Made by a program: the position numbers and the translations under genes. This document shows positions 10,501-18,667 of a DNA stretch of 22,003 nt, one piece after another (within the stretch, counting starts at the first letter, position 1; each line of letters begins with the position of its first letter). Source of the DNA: Heterotrichella gracilis (taxonomy: Eukaryota > Sar > Xanthophyceae > Tribonematales > Xanthonemataceae); the NCBI GenBank assembly GCA_032358255.1, contig JAULBX010029445.1, positions 1 through 22,003 on the forward strand. Reading direction: 5' to 3'. Under the pieces are notes generated by a model that was given only the letters and a program-made list of their open reading frames with translations, was not told the DNA's origin and made no database searches.

Positions 10501-11221
10501 TACATTTTGCACGCAATGGACTTCCTAGCCAGGGAGTATTTCCAGCATCAAGTAGCATCCATCCATTGGGTTTTTTCCCTCTCCATTTATATTGACCTGC
10601 CTTCCCCCATGCCTTCCCCCCTTGTGGTGCACAGAGTACTATTTTTTAGTTCCTTTTATTATTGAAAGCTTTACTAAAATGTATCATTATCCCTCCCCTC
10701 CTCTCCCTGCAGGAGGTCCACTACAACCAGCACGGTCTGCTGCTGCTACAGGGCAAGGGGATCTACAGGCTGGGTGACAAGTGGTAAGCACACAGGAAAC
10801 CCCAACAAACCCTGACATACCTTAGGGAGTACATGTAAATGGGTTGTTTCCTATTGTGCTCATTGCTTTCCTTGCTTGCACGTTGCGTGTGAAGGTACCA
10901 CCACTAGTCTCAAACATACTGAGAAGTTTACTTGGGTTGCATGTAGGGATCCCAGGGGATCAGCATTTTAACCACCTCCAGCACCACCATCAAAGTACCC
11001 CATCCTTTACTTAGTCTACCACCATACCCACTGCTACCCACCGCCACCAACACACAGCCTATATCCACCACCCCTCACCCACATCCAGGTACCCCGTCCA
11101 AGCCGGCGATGCCATTTGGATGGCCCCATACGTGCCCCAGTGGTACGCAGCGCTAGGCGAAACCAGCACTCGCTACGTCATCTACAAGGACACAACCATC
11201 AACCCACTCAGCGACGTATGA
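7559..11221 (+). CDS. UGLYAH: (S)-ureidoglycine aminohydrolase (bicupin, Mn-dependent), 9 exons, complete
   Basis: Exons: 7559-7604, 7751-7822, 8346-8433, 8920-9036, 9269-9376, 9776-9833, 10255-10416, 10713-10783, 11089-11221; all junctions are GT-AG and phase-consistent, giving 284 aa, close to plant enzymes (about 300). The enzyme family releases ammonia from (S)-ureidoglycine to give (S)-ureidoglycolate in purine (allantoin) catabolism. Recognised segments: LPGFTRSVYERDHALITPES, GANFAMYLADM, LLPQTGDYDFNVHVMDFKPG, EVHYNQHGLLLLQGKGIYRL, WYPVQAGDAIWMAPYVPQWY. The C-terminal cupin keeps E218, H220, H224 and Q258, in the same spacing as the four Mn ligands of the Arabidopsis enzyme. The first exon encodes MLAATVTTLLLLHHA, a signal peptide, fitting the ER location known in plants. 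The start is the ATG at 7559: its 46-nt exon joins in phase 1 to the conserved second exon. Introns are crowded with partial copies of exons 3, 4, 6 and 7. Confidence 0.94.
8467..8714 (+). repeat. Three diverged copies of the UGLYAH exon 3 3' end, in intron 3
   Basis: The true exon 3 end (8387-8436, encoding ALITPESRVWAGMPG) recurs at 8467-8492, 8557-8604 and 8680-8714. The middle copy is longest and keeps the GGGATG|GTG donor context. A CCCTAAACCCTAA tract at 8538-8553 precedes it. These could act as decoy or alternative donors. Confidence 0.85.
8851..8867 (+). repeat. Short copy of the UGLYAH exon 4 acceptor
   Basis: TGCAGGCCCGGCTCTCT is identical to the true exon 4 acceptor and first bases at 8915-8931. 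The CCCTAAA tract at about 8868-8901 lies between them. Confidence 0.8.
8868..8901 (+). repeat. Telomere-like CCCTAAA tract before UGLYAH exon 4
   Basis: Four imperfect CCCTAAA units directly upstream of the pyrimidine tract and acceptor of exon 4. Confidence 0.8.
9661..9696 (+). repeat. Copy of the UGLYAH exon 6 5' end with acceptor, in intron 5
   Basis: CCCGTAG then a near match to exon 6 (9771-9800, FSSGGGAG). CCCTAAA-type tracts lie on both sides (about 9632-9655 and 9700-9758). Confidence 0.85.
9866..10017 (+). repeat. Two copies of the UGLYAH exon 6 3' end with donor, in intron 6
   Basis: The true end (9794-9839, GLLVYERKYAVK plus donor AAG|GTGGGT) recurs at 9866-9913 (diverged) and 9969-10017 (almost identical, keeping YERKYAVK and the donor). 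Each is preceded by a TTTAGGG-type tract (9840-9866; about 9914-9968). A transcript could use any of the three donors. Confidence 0.9.
10041..10183 (+). repeat. Copy of the UGLYAH exon 7 5' half, split by a telomere-like insert
   Basis: Matches 10224-10360, including intron flank, acceptor and exon start (QYGTVDQQKLLPC against QYGNVDQQKLLPC). At about 10130-10150 a TTAGGGGTTTAGGG-containing insert interrupts the copy and brings an in-frame TAG, then homology resumes (LRKL). Not usable as a full exon. Confidence 0.85.
10505..10553 (+). repeat. Degenerate copy of the UGLYAH exon 7 3' end, in intron 7
   Basis: Resembles 10368-10421 (VHVMDFKPGEYLNIK plus donor), with several substitutions and a short indel. 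Confidence 0.7.
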
Positions 11222-11409
11222 TTTAGATCTTCACAGCAAATGCGCCCCAAGATGCATGCGCACACAGGCATTCCTTCACCGGGGTTTTGAGGCGCCCATG
11301 GGGGGGGGTGCCTGCAGGGGCCCCTGAGGGCTTCTGGGGGAAGGGTATACCAATAATTATGAAGGTTTGGTACTAATTGGATGTAATTGAGCGCTAATTG
11401 GATGTAATT

Positions 11410-11514
11410 GCAGCGCTAGGCGAAACCAGCACGCGCCACATCAATTACAAGGACACCGTGTCCTTGATGGTGACCATCAACCCACTCAGCACACCAGTAC
11501 TCGTATTCAGCTAG
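11410..11514 (+). repeat. Downstream copy of the UGLYAH last-exon end
   Basis: Copies 11147-11215 after an acceptor-like ATTGCAG. It is still open: ALGETSTRHINYKDT, then five extra codons, TINPLS and a different ending PVLVFS before TAG at 11512-11514. Either a relic or an alternative terminal exon. It is preceded by a doubled 21-base AATTGGATGTAATTG unit (about 11375-11410) containing TGTAA, the usual green-algal polyadenylation signal. Confidence 0.8.
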
Positions 11515-11842
11515 ATTATCTTGAGAGAAAGCAGCCTGGTATCGTGGTGGTTCACAAGTTGAAGTGGTGGGGCGGACACTGGTGCTGAACGAGCTAGCTT
11601 GAGTGTCAAAATGTGAGAGAAAGACCTGACCGCGCGTTCAGGCAGGTGGTTGTGGGCGGGGGCGCGGTGCTTGTGTGGGTTTCTAACGTGCGCGTTGAAG
11701 CTGGGGAGCGGGAAGGGGGGGAGTTGCTGGCGCTCCCCGTGGCACTGAGGTGGCCTATCGATCACCTTGCAGTCGACAGGATCCTGAGAGTTTTTATATA
11801 CTGCATAGGCTATGACTCTGTACAAATGGTTCAACCTGGCAT

Positions 11843-12184
11843 TGTAATACTGATTCAGTGTATTCTCAGCATCTAAGAATCTGAGACCGTCTCAGATCAA
11901 ACATTAATCTGGGCTAAATCTGATGAGCTCAGTCCGGACCATGCAGCATGCAGCTTGGCAGTCTGTCAACATTCAATTTAAATGCCAGCTTGGCAGTCTA
12001 TCGACATTCAATTGATATGCTAGCCTGCAGGCTGGGCGCCCCATCATGGTTCAACCTGCGGCAGTCCGGACTGTCGGCCGACATTGATATGCCATGCTCA
12101 CTAGGAAGTTCCCGGCGTGCCTGGTATTACTGATATCATCGATTCAATAAGATAAATTATGTAATGTAATTAAATGTAATTACA
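11843..12184. terminator. Candidate polyadenylation signals of two convergent genes
   Basis: TGTAA, the polyadenylation signal common in chlorophycean algae, occurs on the plus strand at 11843-11847 and several times in 12160-12180 (also 11382 and 11403). Its complement TTACA at 12180-12184 could serve the methyltransferase gene on the minus strand. The motif is short, so which copies are used is unknown. Confidence 0.3.
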
Positions 12185-12302
12185 CATCATCTTAAAAATG
12201 ACATGGCTGTCTCAAAAAAATCCTCTACAAATTCCTGTAAATCATTTTTTGATTGCCACAGTGGCATAGTTAATTAACATACCTAGTTGGTCCAGGATCG
12301 AT

Positions 12303-12330
12303 CCAATGAATTGGGCCTCAGGCCCATTGG
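12303..12330. repeat. Imperfect inverted repeat
   Basis: CCAAT, a 5-base bulge, GGGCCT, one central C, then AGGCCC ATTGG: arms of 11 pairs with one bulge. Another partly complementary ATTGGCCCAATTGG follows at about 12333. It could form a hairpin in either 3' UTR; function unknown. Confidence 0.6.
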
Positions 12331-12823
12331 CGATTGGCCCAATTGGACATGATCATTCAAGTTTGCAATTATGATAATTGCCCAACTTTAGGCGTCAGCC
12401 ATGCATGACGGCACGAATCATTCGTCGGTCAACGTGCATGTACAACGAGGCCCTCATCCTGGATGCTCGAGGCCGCCATGATCAGCCTTGAAGCTTTCAC
12501 TGAAGCTCTCACTGAAATTTGAAGTCAGGGCTGTGTTGGCCTAACTTGAAACGCAACAGCCTGCGGGAGAATGTAGCTTTGACAATGTCACTAGGCTAAG
12601 CGCTAAACCTAACCTGAGGCTCTTCAAGTCATTGTCAGGCTAACTAAATGTCTCAAAGTAATTGTACTGGTTGACCAACAACATGCCTGGCAAGCTCATG
12701 GCCCAATGACTCTCAACATGCCATCATGTGTGGTTCAACCAACACTGTTCAACCAACACTGTTCAACCAACACTGAGCCTGTGGCAGTGCCATCTTGCCC
12801 CATCCAGCATTGATCGCGTGCGG

Positions 12824-15800
12824 TCACCCACACTTTGGGTAGGCCTCCTTCGCCACCCACACCAGGCTGCACACCCCCTTGGGAGCGCGCTTGCAGTGCG
12901 CGATGATGGGACCCGATAGGGTGTCGTCGTTGAAAGCAGACACCATGCGCCGCACCGCCGGGGTCCCTGCCGGTTCTGGGCCGGTTTTCCAATGCTTGGG
13001 CGGCTCTGCCACATGCACCTGCACAGGGGGAAATACACAGAAAAGGTAAAGCAACTCTTTTTGACAAAGTGTAATGCGCAGTAATATATTTAACGAGAAA
13101 GGAATGGGCCAGGCTGGTAGTCGGCGTTGAAAGCTGACACCATGCGCCGCAAAGTCGGGGTCCCAGCAGACTTTCCAGTGCTTGGGCGGCTCGGCCACGT
13201 GCACTGCGCCAGGAAGAAATACACAATTTGAGAGGGAAAACAAAAAGCAACTCTGTTACAGCAATGTGCAGCGCGCCCAATAGAAGTAAGTCCATAACTA
13301 AAGCAGGCATTTGCCTGTACCCAAAGGCATGTCAGGCATCCCGGGTGCCATGCGCATGCACAAACGCATGGTGTGGTTAGTGCAGCCATGCCCCTCCTAC
13401 GCCGTACACCAACGAGGAGATGCGAGCCTAACCAGGCCTGTTTGGGGGCCAGGTGCGGCATCACACCCCTGCCCTACCTCCTTCAGGGTGCGTGTAAGCC
13501 GCCAGCGCAATCCGGCGCCTTTAGGGTTTCTAGGGTTTGTAGGTTTTCTTGAGGGTTTATAGGTTTTGCGGCATCACACCCCTGCCCTACCTCCTTCAGG
13601 GTGCGTGTAAGCCGCCAGCGCAATCCGGCGCCTGTAGGGTTTCTAGGGTTTGTAGGTTTTCTTGAGGGTGTATAGGTTTCTAGGCTTAGGTTTTGGGGGA
13701 TCGACCCCTGCCCTACCTCCTTCAAGGTGTGCGTCGCCGCCAACGCGACCAGGCCTTTGCCGGTACCCATGGGCATGCCTGGCATTCCGGGTGCCATGCG
13801 CATGCTCAACAAGTATACCTCGACACGCCAACAACCACCCGCCTCCACACCCCCTCTATCCCTTGGCATCCACAGGCACAGAATCACCCCACCGCCATCC
13901 CTCACCCCCTACCTCTTTCAGGGCGTGCGTCGCCGCCAACGCGACCAGGCCTTTGCCAGTACCCACGGGCATGGCGGGCGTCCTGGGTGCCATGCGCATG
14001 TACACCATGTACACAGTGCACTGCGACAGGAGCCGAGAGGCCCCCAGCACCACCGCCGCCTCCAGCCCCTCCACATCTATGTGCAGCGCTAGCACATCCC
14101 GGAAACGCCCCTGCAGATGCGAGGAAATAGATTACGATTCACACGATTGAATTACTATCAGTACACGCTTTGTGTAAATGGAACATTTTTTTTTTGCGTA
14201 TTCAGACGTGCTGCTCCACCAGCCGCTGCCTCCAGCCCCTCCACATCCACATGCAGCGCTAGCACGTCCCGGAAACGCCCCTAAAATGCACAGCGCAATA
14301 CAGTGATTAAGAGTACATATTACTTTTTACAAGGAAACTCGATTTAATCATTTCTTTGCTACAGCCGGGAGGCCCCCAGCACTACAGCCGCCTCCAGCCC
14401 TTCCACATCGACATGCAGCGCCAGAACATCCAGGAAACGGCCCTGCAAGTGTGAGAAAACAGAATGCGATTCAAACGATTTCAATAATAGCAATACATCC
14501 ACTAAGTTAAAAGGATATTTTATCATTCATCGTATACAGCCGAGGGTCCCCCAGCACAACCGCTGCCTCCAGGACCCCTCCACACCCTTTCAGGCTGTGT
14601 AGGGGGTGTGCAAAGCCAGTCCGTTTCCACCTCCTAGTTTTGGAGGGTCCCTACCTCAAAATGTGCATCCAGTGTGGTGACTGGGGTTATCACCACATGT
14701 TGGAAGGTGTGGGCCTTGGCGCCACGCGCTCTCCCTTGCTTCGTGTCGTCTTTCAGGTATACCTTTGCGCTCTTGGAGTCGGCCGTCCAAGCCACCCAGG
14801 CCTCCCCCACCGAATGCGCCACCGCCACAGGCTCCACATGCACCTGCACACATTATGCACTCTTTTGGCAAGGGTTTGATAGGGTGTGGCAAGGGTTTGA
14901 TGAGGATTTATAGGATGGCGCTTGCTTGGATTCGTCATTAAGGAGTGTCCTTGCGGGTTTTGGGGTCGCCCGCCCATGCAACCCAGGCCTCCCCCACCGC
15001 ATGCGCCACCGCCACAGGCTCCACATGCACCTGGGAATGTTGTGCACACTGCCAAGGGATTGGTAGGGGTTTGGTGGGGGTCTAGGAAGGGTTTGGTAAG
15101 GTTTTACGGGAACATGACGCTGCTTGGTCATGTCTCTGGGCAGCCGTTGGGCCAGAGCAGGGTTTGGTAAGGGTTTCTCCAGGGTTTTTATGGCTGGGTT
15201 CAACCCGCCTTACCCTCCCACAGAATCTGTTGGCCACCACCCCCTAGCACAGGCGCCGCTGGTGGGCGGGGTTGGACTCAAAGGCGTGCACCTTTAGGGT
15301 TTAGGGTTTAGGGTTGTGCACATGCACCAAGTGGGTCCAAGGGTCAGAGCAGACAGAGGGGAGGCGACATGAACTGCCAATCCTACCTGGCCAGAGGATC
15401 GATTGGCCACCCTAAACCCTAAACCCTAAACCCAATCATACCTGGCCAGAGGATCGATTGGCCACCCTAAACCCTAAACCCTAAACCCAACGACCCTGGC
15501 CAGATGATCGGTTGGCCATCCCCCCTTGACACAGGCGCCGCTGGTGGGCGGGGCGGGCCTCAAATGCGTGTTTACGGTCTGAGGTTTTGCAGATGAAGGA
15601 TTGGGGTGTCAGCTCCCGGCGACCAGGAAACCCAAGGCAATGCACTATTGGCAGCCAGGGGTGGAGACACAGGGAAAAGCAGGGGAGATTAATGACCAGT
15701 ACCTGCCCGCAGAATCTGTCAGCCACAACCCCTTGGCACAGGCGCCGCTGGTGAAAATGGGGTTGGACTCAAAGAGTGCACGTTTAGGATGTAAGGTTAT

Positions 15801-17973
15801 GCAGATGCAGGATTCATGGTCTCAACTCCCTGAGATGAGGAAATGAACCCAAAACAGTCAGGGGACACAGTAAATATCCCCCGCATGCATTACCTGCCCG
15901 CAGAATCTGTTAGCCACAACCCCTTGGCACAGGCGCCGCTGGTGGGCGGGGTTGGACTCAAAGGCATGCACCGTGTGCCCCATGGCCGCGGCGAAGAGGG
16001 TGAACCAGCCGGTGGTTGCCCCCACATCCACCACCAACCCCGCTGGAAGGTTCAGGAGGGCGCGCTCGGCAGCCTCCCTCAACCCAGGCGCCTGCTCGAA
16101 GGACAAACATGATCAAATGGTGTATTCATCAGAGTAAAAAATGGGTGCACAGGGTGTAATTTACGGGCAGTACAGGTGAGTTAAAACCATCAGGTGGTTG
16201 CCCCCACATCCACCACCAACCCTGCTGGAAGGTTCAGGAGGGCGCGCTCGGCAGCCTCCCTCAACCCCGGCGCCTGCTCGAAAGAAAAACATGATCAAAT
16301 GGTGTATACATCGGAGTAAAAAATGGGTGCACAGGGTGTAATTTACGGGCAGTAAAGGTGAGTTAAAACCATCCGGTGGTTGCCCCCACATCCACCACCA
16401 ACCCTGCTGGAAGGTTCAACAGGGCGCGCTCGGCAGCCTCCCTCAACCCTGGCGCCTGTGGCAGTAAAAAAAAACCAAAACGATTAATAGCAATCCATCT
16501 ATCTGGAATTTGATACGTACGCATGCTGTACGCCAGCAGGCATGCTCATTAAACAGGACGGTCAAATGAGCCAGCCAGTGGTATCGCCCACAACCTAATT
16601 CCCTTGTAGCGACACCACGAATTGGCCTGGGTCATGTACATTCCAGTGGTATTCCCCCCTTGCGTCTCCCATGCCCCTACCCTGAAACCTGGACCTTCTA
16701 TTTTCACCACTCAAACCCTAAACCCTACAACTGGACCCTACCAGCTCCTGCAGCTCCGCCGCATGGGGGCGCGCGTCGTGCGGCTTGCCACGCAGCGACA
16801 CCACGAAACTGGGCTGGGTCCTTGAAAACACCAGAATAATGGCATCCCTACAATTCCCCCTTGCGTCTGTCATGCCACAACCCTAAAACAGGGTCCCTGC
16901 AACACAGGGTTACCACCCCAACCCCAAACCCTTGAAGCCCCACCAGCTCCTGCGGTGCTTTGTGGCGCGCGTCGTGGGGCTTGCCATGCACGACACCACT
17001 GTTCGAGGGTGCAGAGTATAGAGTTTTAGAGTGTGCGGTCTTGCCAGTACACGCATTGACAGTTTGCTGACCGGGGGGTACGCACGAGCCCCACCTCTCC
17101 ACCACACACTTCCTAAAACCCTAAACCTAAAACCCTAAATTAAAAGCCCTACCAGCTCCTGCGGTGCTTTGTGGCGCGGGTCGTGCGGCTTGCCATGCAG
17201 CGACACCACAAAACCGGGCTGGTCCTTGAGAACGCCAGAATAATGGCATCCCTACAATTCCCCCTTGCGTCTGTCATGCCCCAGCCCTAAAACAGGGTCC
17301 CTGCAACACAGGGTTACCACCCCAACCCCAACCTCTTGAAGCCCTACCAGTTCCTGTGGTGCTTTGTGGCGAGCGTCGTGCGTCTTGCCATGCAGCGACA
17401 CCACGAAACTGGGCTGGGTCTTGGAAAACACAAGGGTGACTGCCTCCAAGTTAGTGGTGGCGTTGAGGGGGATGGCGCTGGAGTTGACGGCCGGGCAGGC
17501 GGCCGCCAGGTAGTCTACGCCTGGAGGAAACACGATGGAATTGGTTGATGTAAATAGTGAAATATATGTTAAATACAGTAATCCTTACCTGTCCCTGGCT
17601 GCAGATTGGTGGTGGTGGTGGCGGGTTGGGGCTTCAGCTAGTCCCGCACCTGCCTGTCTAAACCCCAACCCTTACATGCAGTAACCCTGAACCCTACACC
17701 CTAATCCCTACCTGTCCCAGGCTGCAGATTGGAGGTGGAGGTGTTGGTGGTGGGTGGGGGCTCCAGCGAATCCCGCACCTCGCTGTCTAGGGCATCATCA
17801 AACACGCGGCAGGCTCGAGTGCGGCTAAATGCAGCTGCTGCGGTGGTGGGGGGTTGGGCGGCGGCGGCGGTGGGGGTTGGGGTGGCGAGGGAGCACAGCA
17901 TGAGGCACCAGGCTGCCAGTAGATAGGCGGTGTAGGTGGTGTGGGCACATGTGCTTCGGGTGGGTGCGCTCAT
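12824..17973 (-). CDS. FkbM-family methyltransferase-like membrane-anchored protein, 6 exons, complete
   Basis: Exons in transcript order: 17973-17712, 17520-17348, 16091-15894, 14843-14655, 14110-13913, 13018-12824 (stop at 12826-12824). First intron phase 1, the rest phase 0; 404 aa. Residues 16-32 (AYLLAAWCLMLCSLA) are an uncleaved signal anchor or signal peptide. The FkbM methyltransferase domain spans about 146-400: S-adenosylmethionine motif VVDVGATTGWF (165-175), acidic end of the second strand FESNP (E190), then VTTLDAHFEGRFRDVLALHI followed by DVEGLEAAVVLGA (D286, E288, G289), the family's late signature. The acceptor substrate cannot be read from sequence; a sugar or other small O-methylation in the secretory pathway is an inference. 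The gene is convergent to UGLYAH. Every intron contains extra diverged copies of flanking exon borders, so alternative exons are possible. An in-frame upstream extension into His/Thr repeats exists, but a second copy of the MSAPTR start at 18342 supports the ATG at 17973. Confidence 0.85.
13114..13206 (-). repeat. Copy of methyltransferase exon 6 5' end, in intron 5
   Basis: After an acceptor-like GGCGCAG it encodes VHVAEPPKHWK like the true exon 6, then loses the frame through an indel before the MVSAFN block. Confidence 0.85.
13305..13805 (-). repeat. Four copies of methyltransferase exon 5 3' half, in intron 5
   Basis: Copies at 13305-13362, 13466-13520, 13578-13632 and 13705-13805. The last keeps an intact frame and donor (MRMAPGMPGMPMGTGKGLVA, then LAATHTLKE|GTAGGG). 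The two middle copies, part of a 112-bp tandem unit (13456, 13568), keep TLKE|GTAGGG but are shortened. Imperfect CCCTAAA-type tracts (sense strand) precede the repeated units. Confidence 0.88.
13521..13692. repeat. TTTAGGG-type tracts between the exon 5 copies
   Basis: Degenerate TTTAGGGTTTCTAGGG units at about 13521-13560 and 13634-13692, each abutting an exon 5 copy. On the sense (minus) strand they read CCCTAAA, 5' of the copy. Confidence 0.7.
14213..14590 (-). repeat. Three copies of methyltransferase exon 5 5' end, in intron 4
   Basis: Copies at 14213-14283, about 14360-14446 and 14536-14590. The middle one has a good acceptor (CTTGCAG) and an open frame GRFLDVLALHVDVEGLEAAV, then LGASRL and a stop, preserving the FkbM DVEG signature. 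The first also keeps LALHVDVEGLEAA behind a weak TTTTAG. The third is only the inner end. Confidence 0.88.
14915..15031 (-). repeat. Copy of methyltransferase exon 4 5' end, in intron 3
   Basis: After ATTCCCAG it reads VHVEPVAVAHAVGEAWVAWA, one of the clearest copies. Similarity fades beyond DPKTRK. Confidence 0.88.
15210..15782 (-). repeat. Copies of methyltransferase exon 3 3' end, in intron 3
   Basis: Long copies at 15210-15291 (VHAFESNPAHQRRLC then TAG), 15495-15570 (in frame, HAFEARPAHQRRLCQGGMAN) and 15700-15782 (frameshifted, keeps GCGGGCAG|GTACTG donor). Two short copies, 15384-15409 and 15437-15463, form a 54-bp tandem unit with exact CCCTAAACCCTAAACCCTAAA tracts between; on the sense strand TTTAGGG follows each donor. 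Confidence 0.88.
15292..15489. repeat. Telomere-like tracts of both orientations in methyltransferase intron 3
   Basis: TTTAGGG x3 at 15292-15316 and CCCTAAA x3 at about 15410-15432 and 15466-15489. The orientation flips across the exon-copy block, so the tracts form an inverted pair. Confidence 0.9.
16011..16462 (-). repeat. 182-bp tandem repeat containing the head of methyltransferase exon 3
   Basis: Period 182 bp, starts at 16011, 16193 and 16375 (last unit partial). Each unit holds acceptor, APGLREAAERALLNLPAGLV and the VDVGATT start of the SAM motif. In the 16193 unit the next codon is TGA; in the 16375 unit GWF is followed by TAA. Only the 16011 unit continues into the full exon. High identity suggests recent duplication. 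Confidence 0.92.
16607..17343 (-). repeat. Copies of methyltransferase exon 2 3' end and of its intron spacer, in intron 2
   Basis: Exon-end copies at 16607-16633 (short), 16735-16834, 16938-17000 and 17146-17240; the true end is 17348-17425. The 16735-16834 copy is fully open (LVFSRTQPSFVVSLRGKPHD, ending LQEL|GTAGGG), two codons longer than the true exon. The 17146 copy lost one base. A spacer block is duplicated too (16831-16935 and 17236-17343). Confidence 0.88.
17584..17660 (-). repeat. Copy of methyltransferase exon 1 3' end with donor, in intron 1
   Basis: Matches 17706-17790, including donor ACAG|GTAAGG. In the exon frame it has a TAG (GTGCGGGACTAG), so using it as an exon would end translation. 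Confidence 0.88.
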
Positions 17974-18265
17974 TGGGGTGCGGGTGGCGGTGGCGGTGGT
18001 GGTGGTGGTGGTGGTGGTGGTGGCGGTGGTGATTGCGGGTGGCGGGTGGTGGCGGCGGCGGTGGTGGTGGTGGTGGCGGAGCGGTCTGCTTCCCCCTCCC
18101 CTTTCCGTTGCCCTGCCCACACCGTTCCACTCTGGTTGCGGAGCGGGTTGTGGTGGCGGTGATGGTGGTTGTGGTGGGTGGTGGCGATTGCGGGTGATGC
18201 TGGGGGCGGTGGTGGGTGATGCTGGTGGTGGTGGTGGTGGTGGTGGTGGATGGTGGTGGTGCGGT
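17974..18265. repeat. (GGT)n tracts upstream of the methyltransferase start
   Basis: Long GGT/GGC runs at about 17984-18080 and 18150-18255. On the sense (minus) strand they are CCACC repeats in the 5' UTR or promoter. ORFs through them give only His/Thr/Pro or Gly/Val repeats. Confidence 0.85.
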
Positions 18266-18322
18266 GGGGCAAATCAGGCTGCACCAGGCCCGTGCCAGGC
18301 TGTCAGTTTGGGGGGCGCCTGG

Positions 18323-18342
18323 TTGCGTGTCGGTGCGCTCAT
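18323..18342 (-). repeat. Short copy of the methyltransferase start codon region
   Basis: Sense strand reads ATGAGCGCACC then codons for T and R: the same MSAPTR as the true start at 17973, before diverging to a stop 17 codons later. Short, but it fits the pattern of exon-head copies lying upstream. Confidence 0.55.
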
Positions 18343-18667
18343 GACTTGTGCCTCCCGACTCTCAGGTGGATGTCCCGAGGCTGGCTGTGTAGGGTTTGGG
18401 GCTGTATGAGCTGTGTCAAATATTCCTCTCGGCCTTCATGTAAGCACGCCTTGTGAAAAGCGGCTTGCTCACTGCACGGGGCTTCAAGTCAGAAGGGTTG
18501 GTAGGCGGCCTGTGTGCTTGCCCGCTAAGGTGTTGAGGGTTCAGGATTTGGGTGGCGGTGTGGCGGCAAATGCTATCGTGTGCTGCATCTACGCCTGGGC
18601 AGCTTGTAAGGTGGAGGGCCCACTCGCTCCCTGTGGGTACACGGGCCCTCCGCGGGGGGTGAGGCTG

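Larger units (their letters stand above)
11222..12823. other. Convergent 3' intergenic region
   Basis: Apart from the exon 9 copy and TGTAA motifs it holds a doubled block of about 38 bases (11949-11985 and 11987-12023), a foldback at 12303-12330 and a tripled GTTCAACCAACACT unit at about 12732-12773. ORFs at 11511-11876 on both strands have no recognisable product. Confidence 0.5.

Noticed and set aside
11511..11876. Overlapping ORFs of 87 and 107 codons
   Set aside because: No recognisable family, no splice support, and they lie in a 3' flank; chance frames in GC-rich DNA.
13456..13680. CRISPR-like array (112-bp tandem)
   Set aside because: Units are long, carry an exon tail and have no distinct spacers; the genome is eukaryotic.
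12735..17533. Several separate tandem methyltransferase genes
   Set aside because: Repeated segments are partial exon ends ordered as exon 1 to exon 6 copies, so one gene with duplicated borders fits better.
97..17973. Assembly duplication as the cause of the repeated exon ends
   Set aside because: Copies differ by many substitutions and indels and have different lengths, unlike collapsed or doubled haplotypes; the 182-bp array is the only part similar enough to leave doubt.
17701..18120. Longer methyltransferase start at 18120
   Set aside because: Adds only His/Thr repeat residues before the MSAPTR start, which is itself duplicated at 18342.
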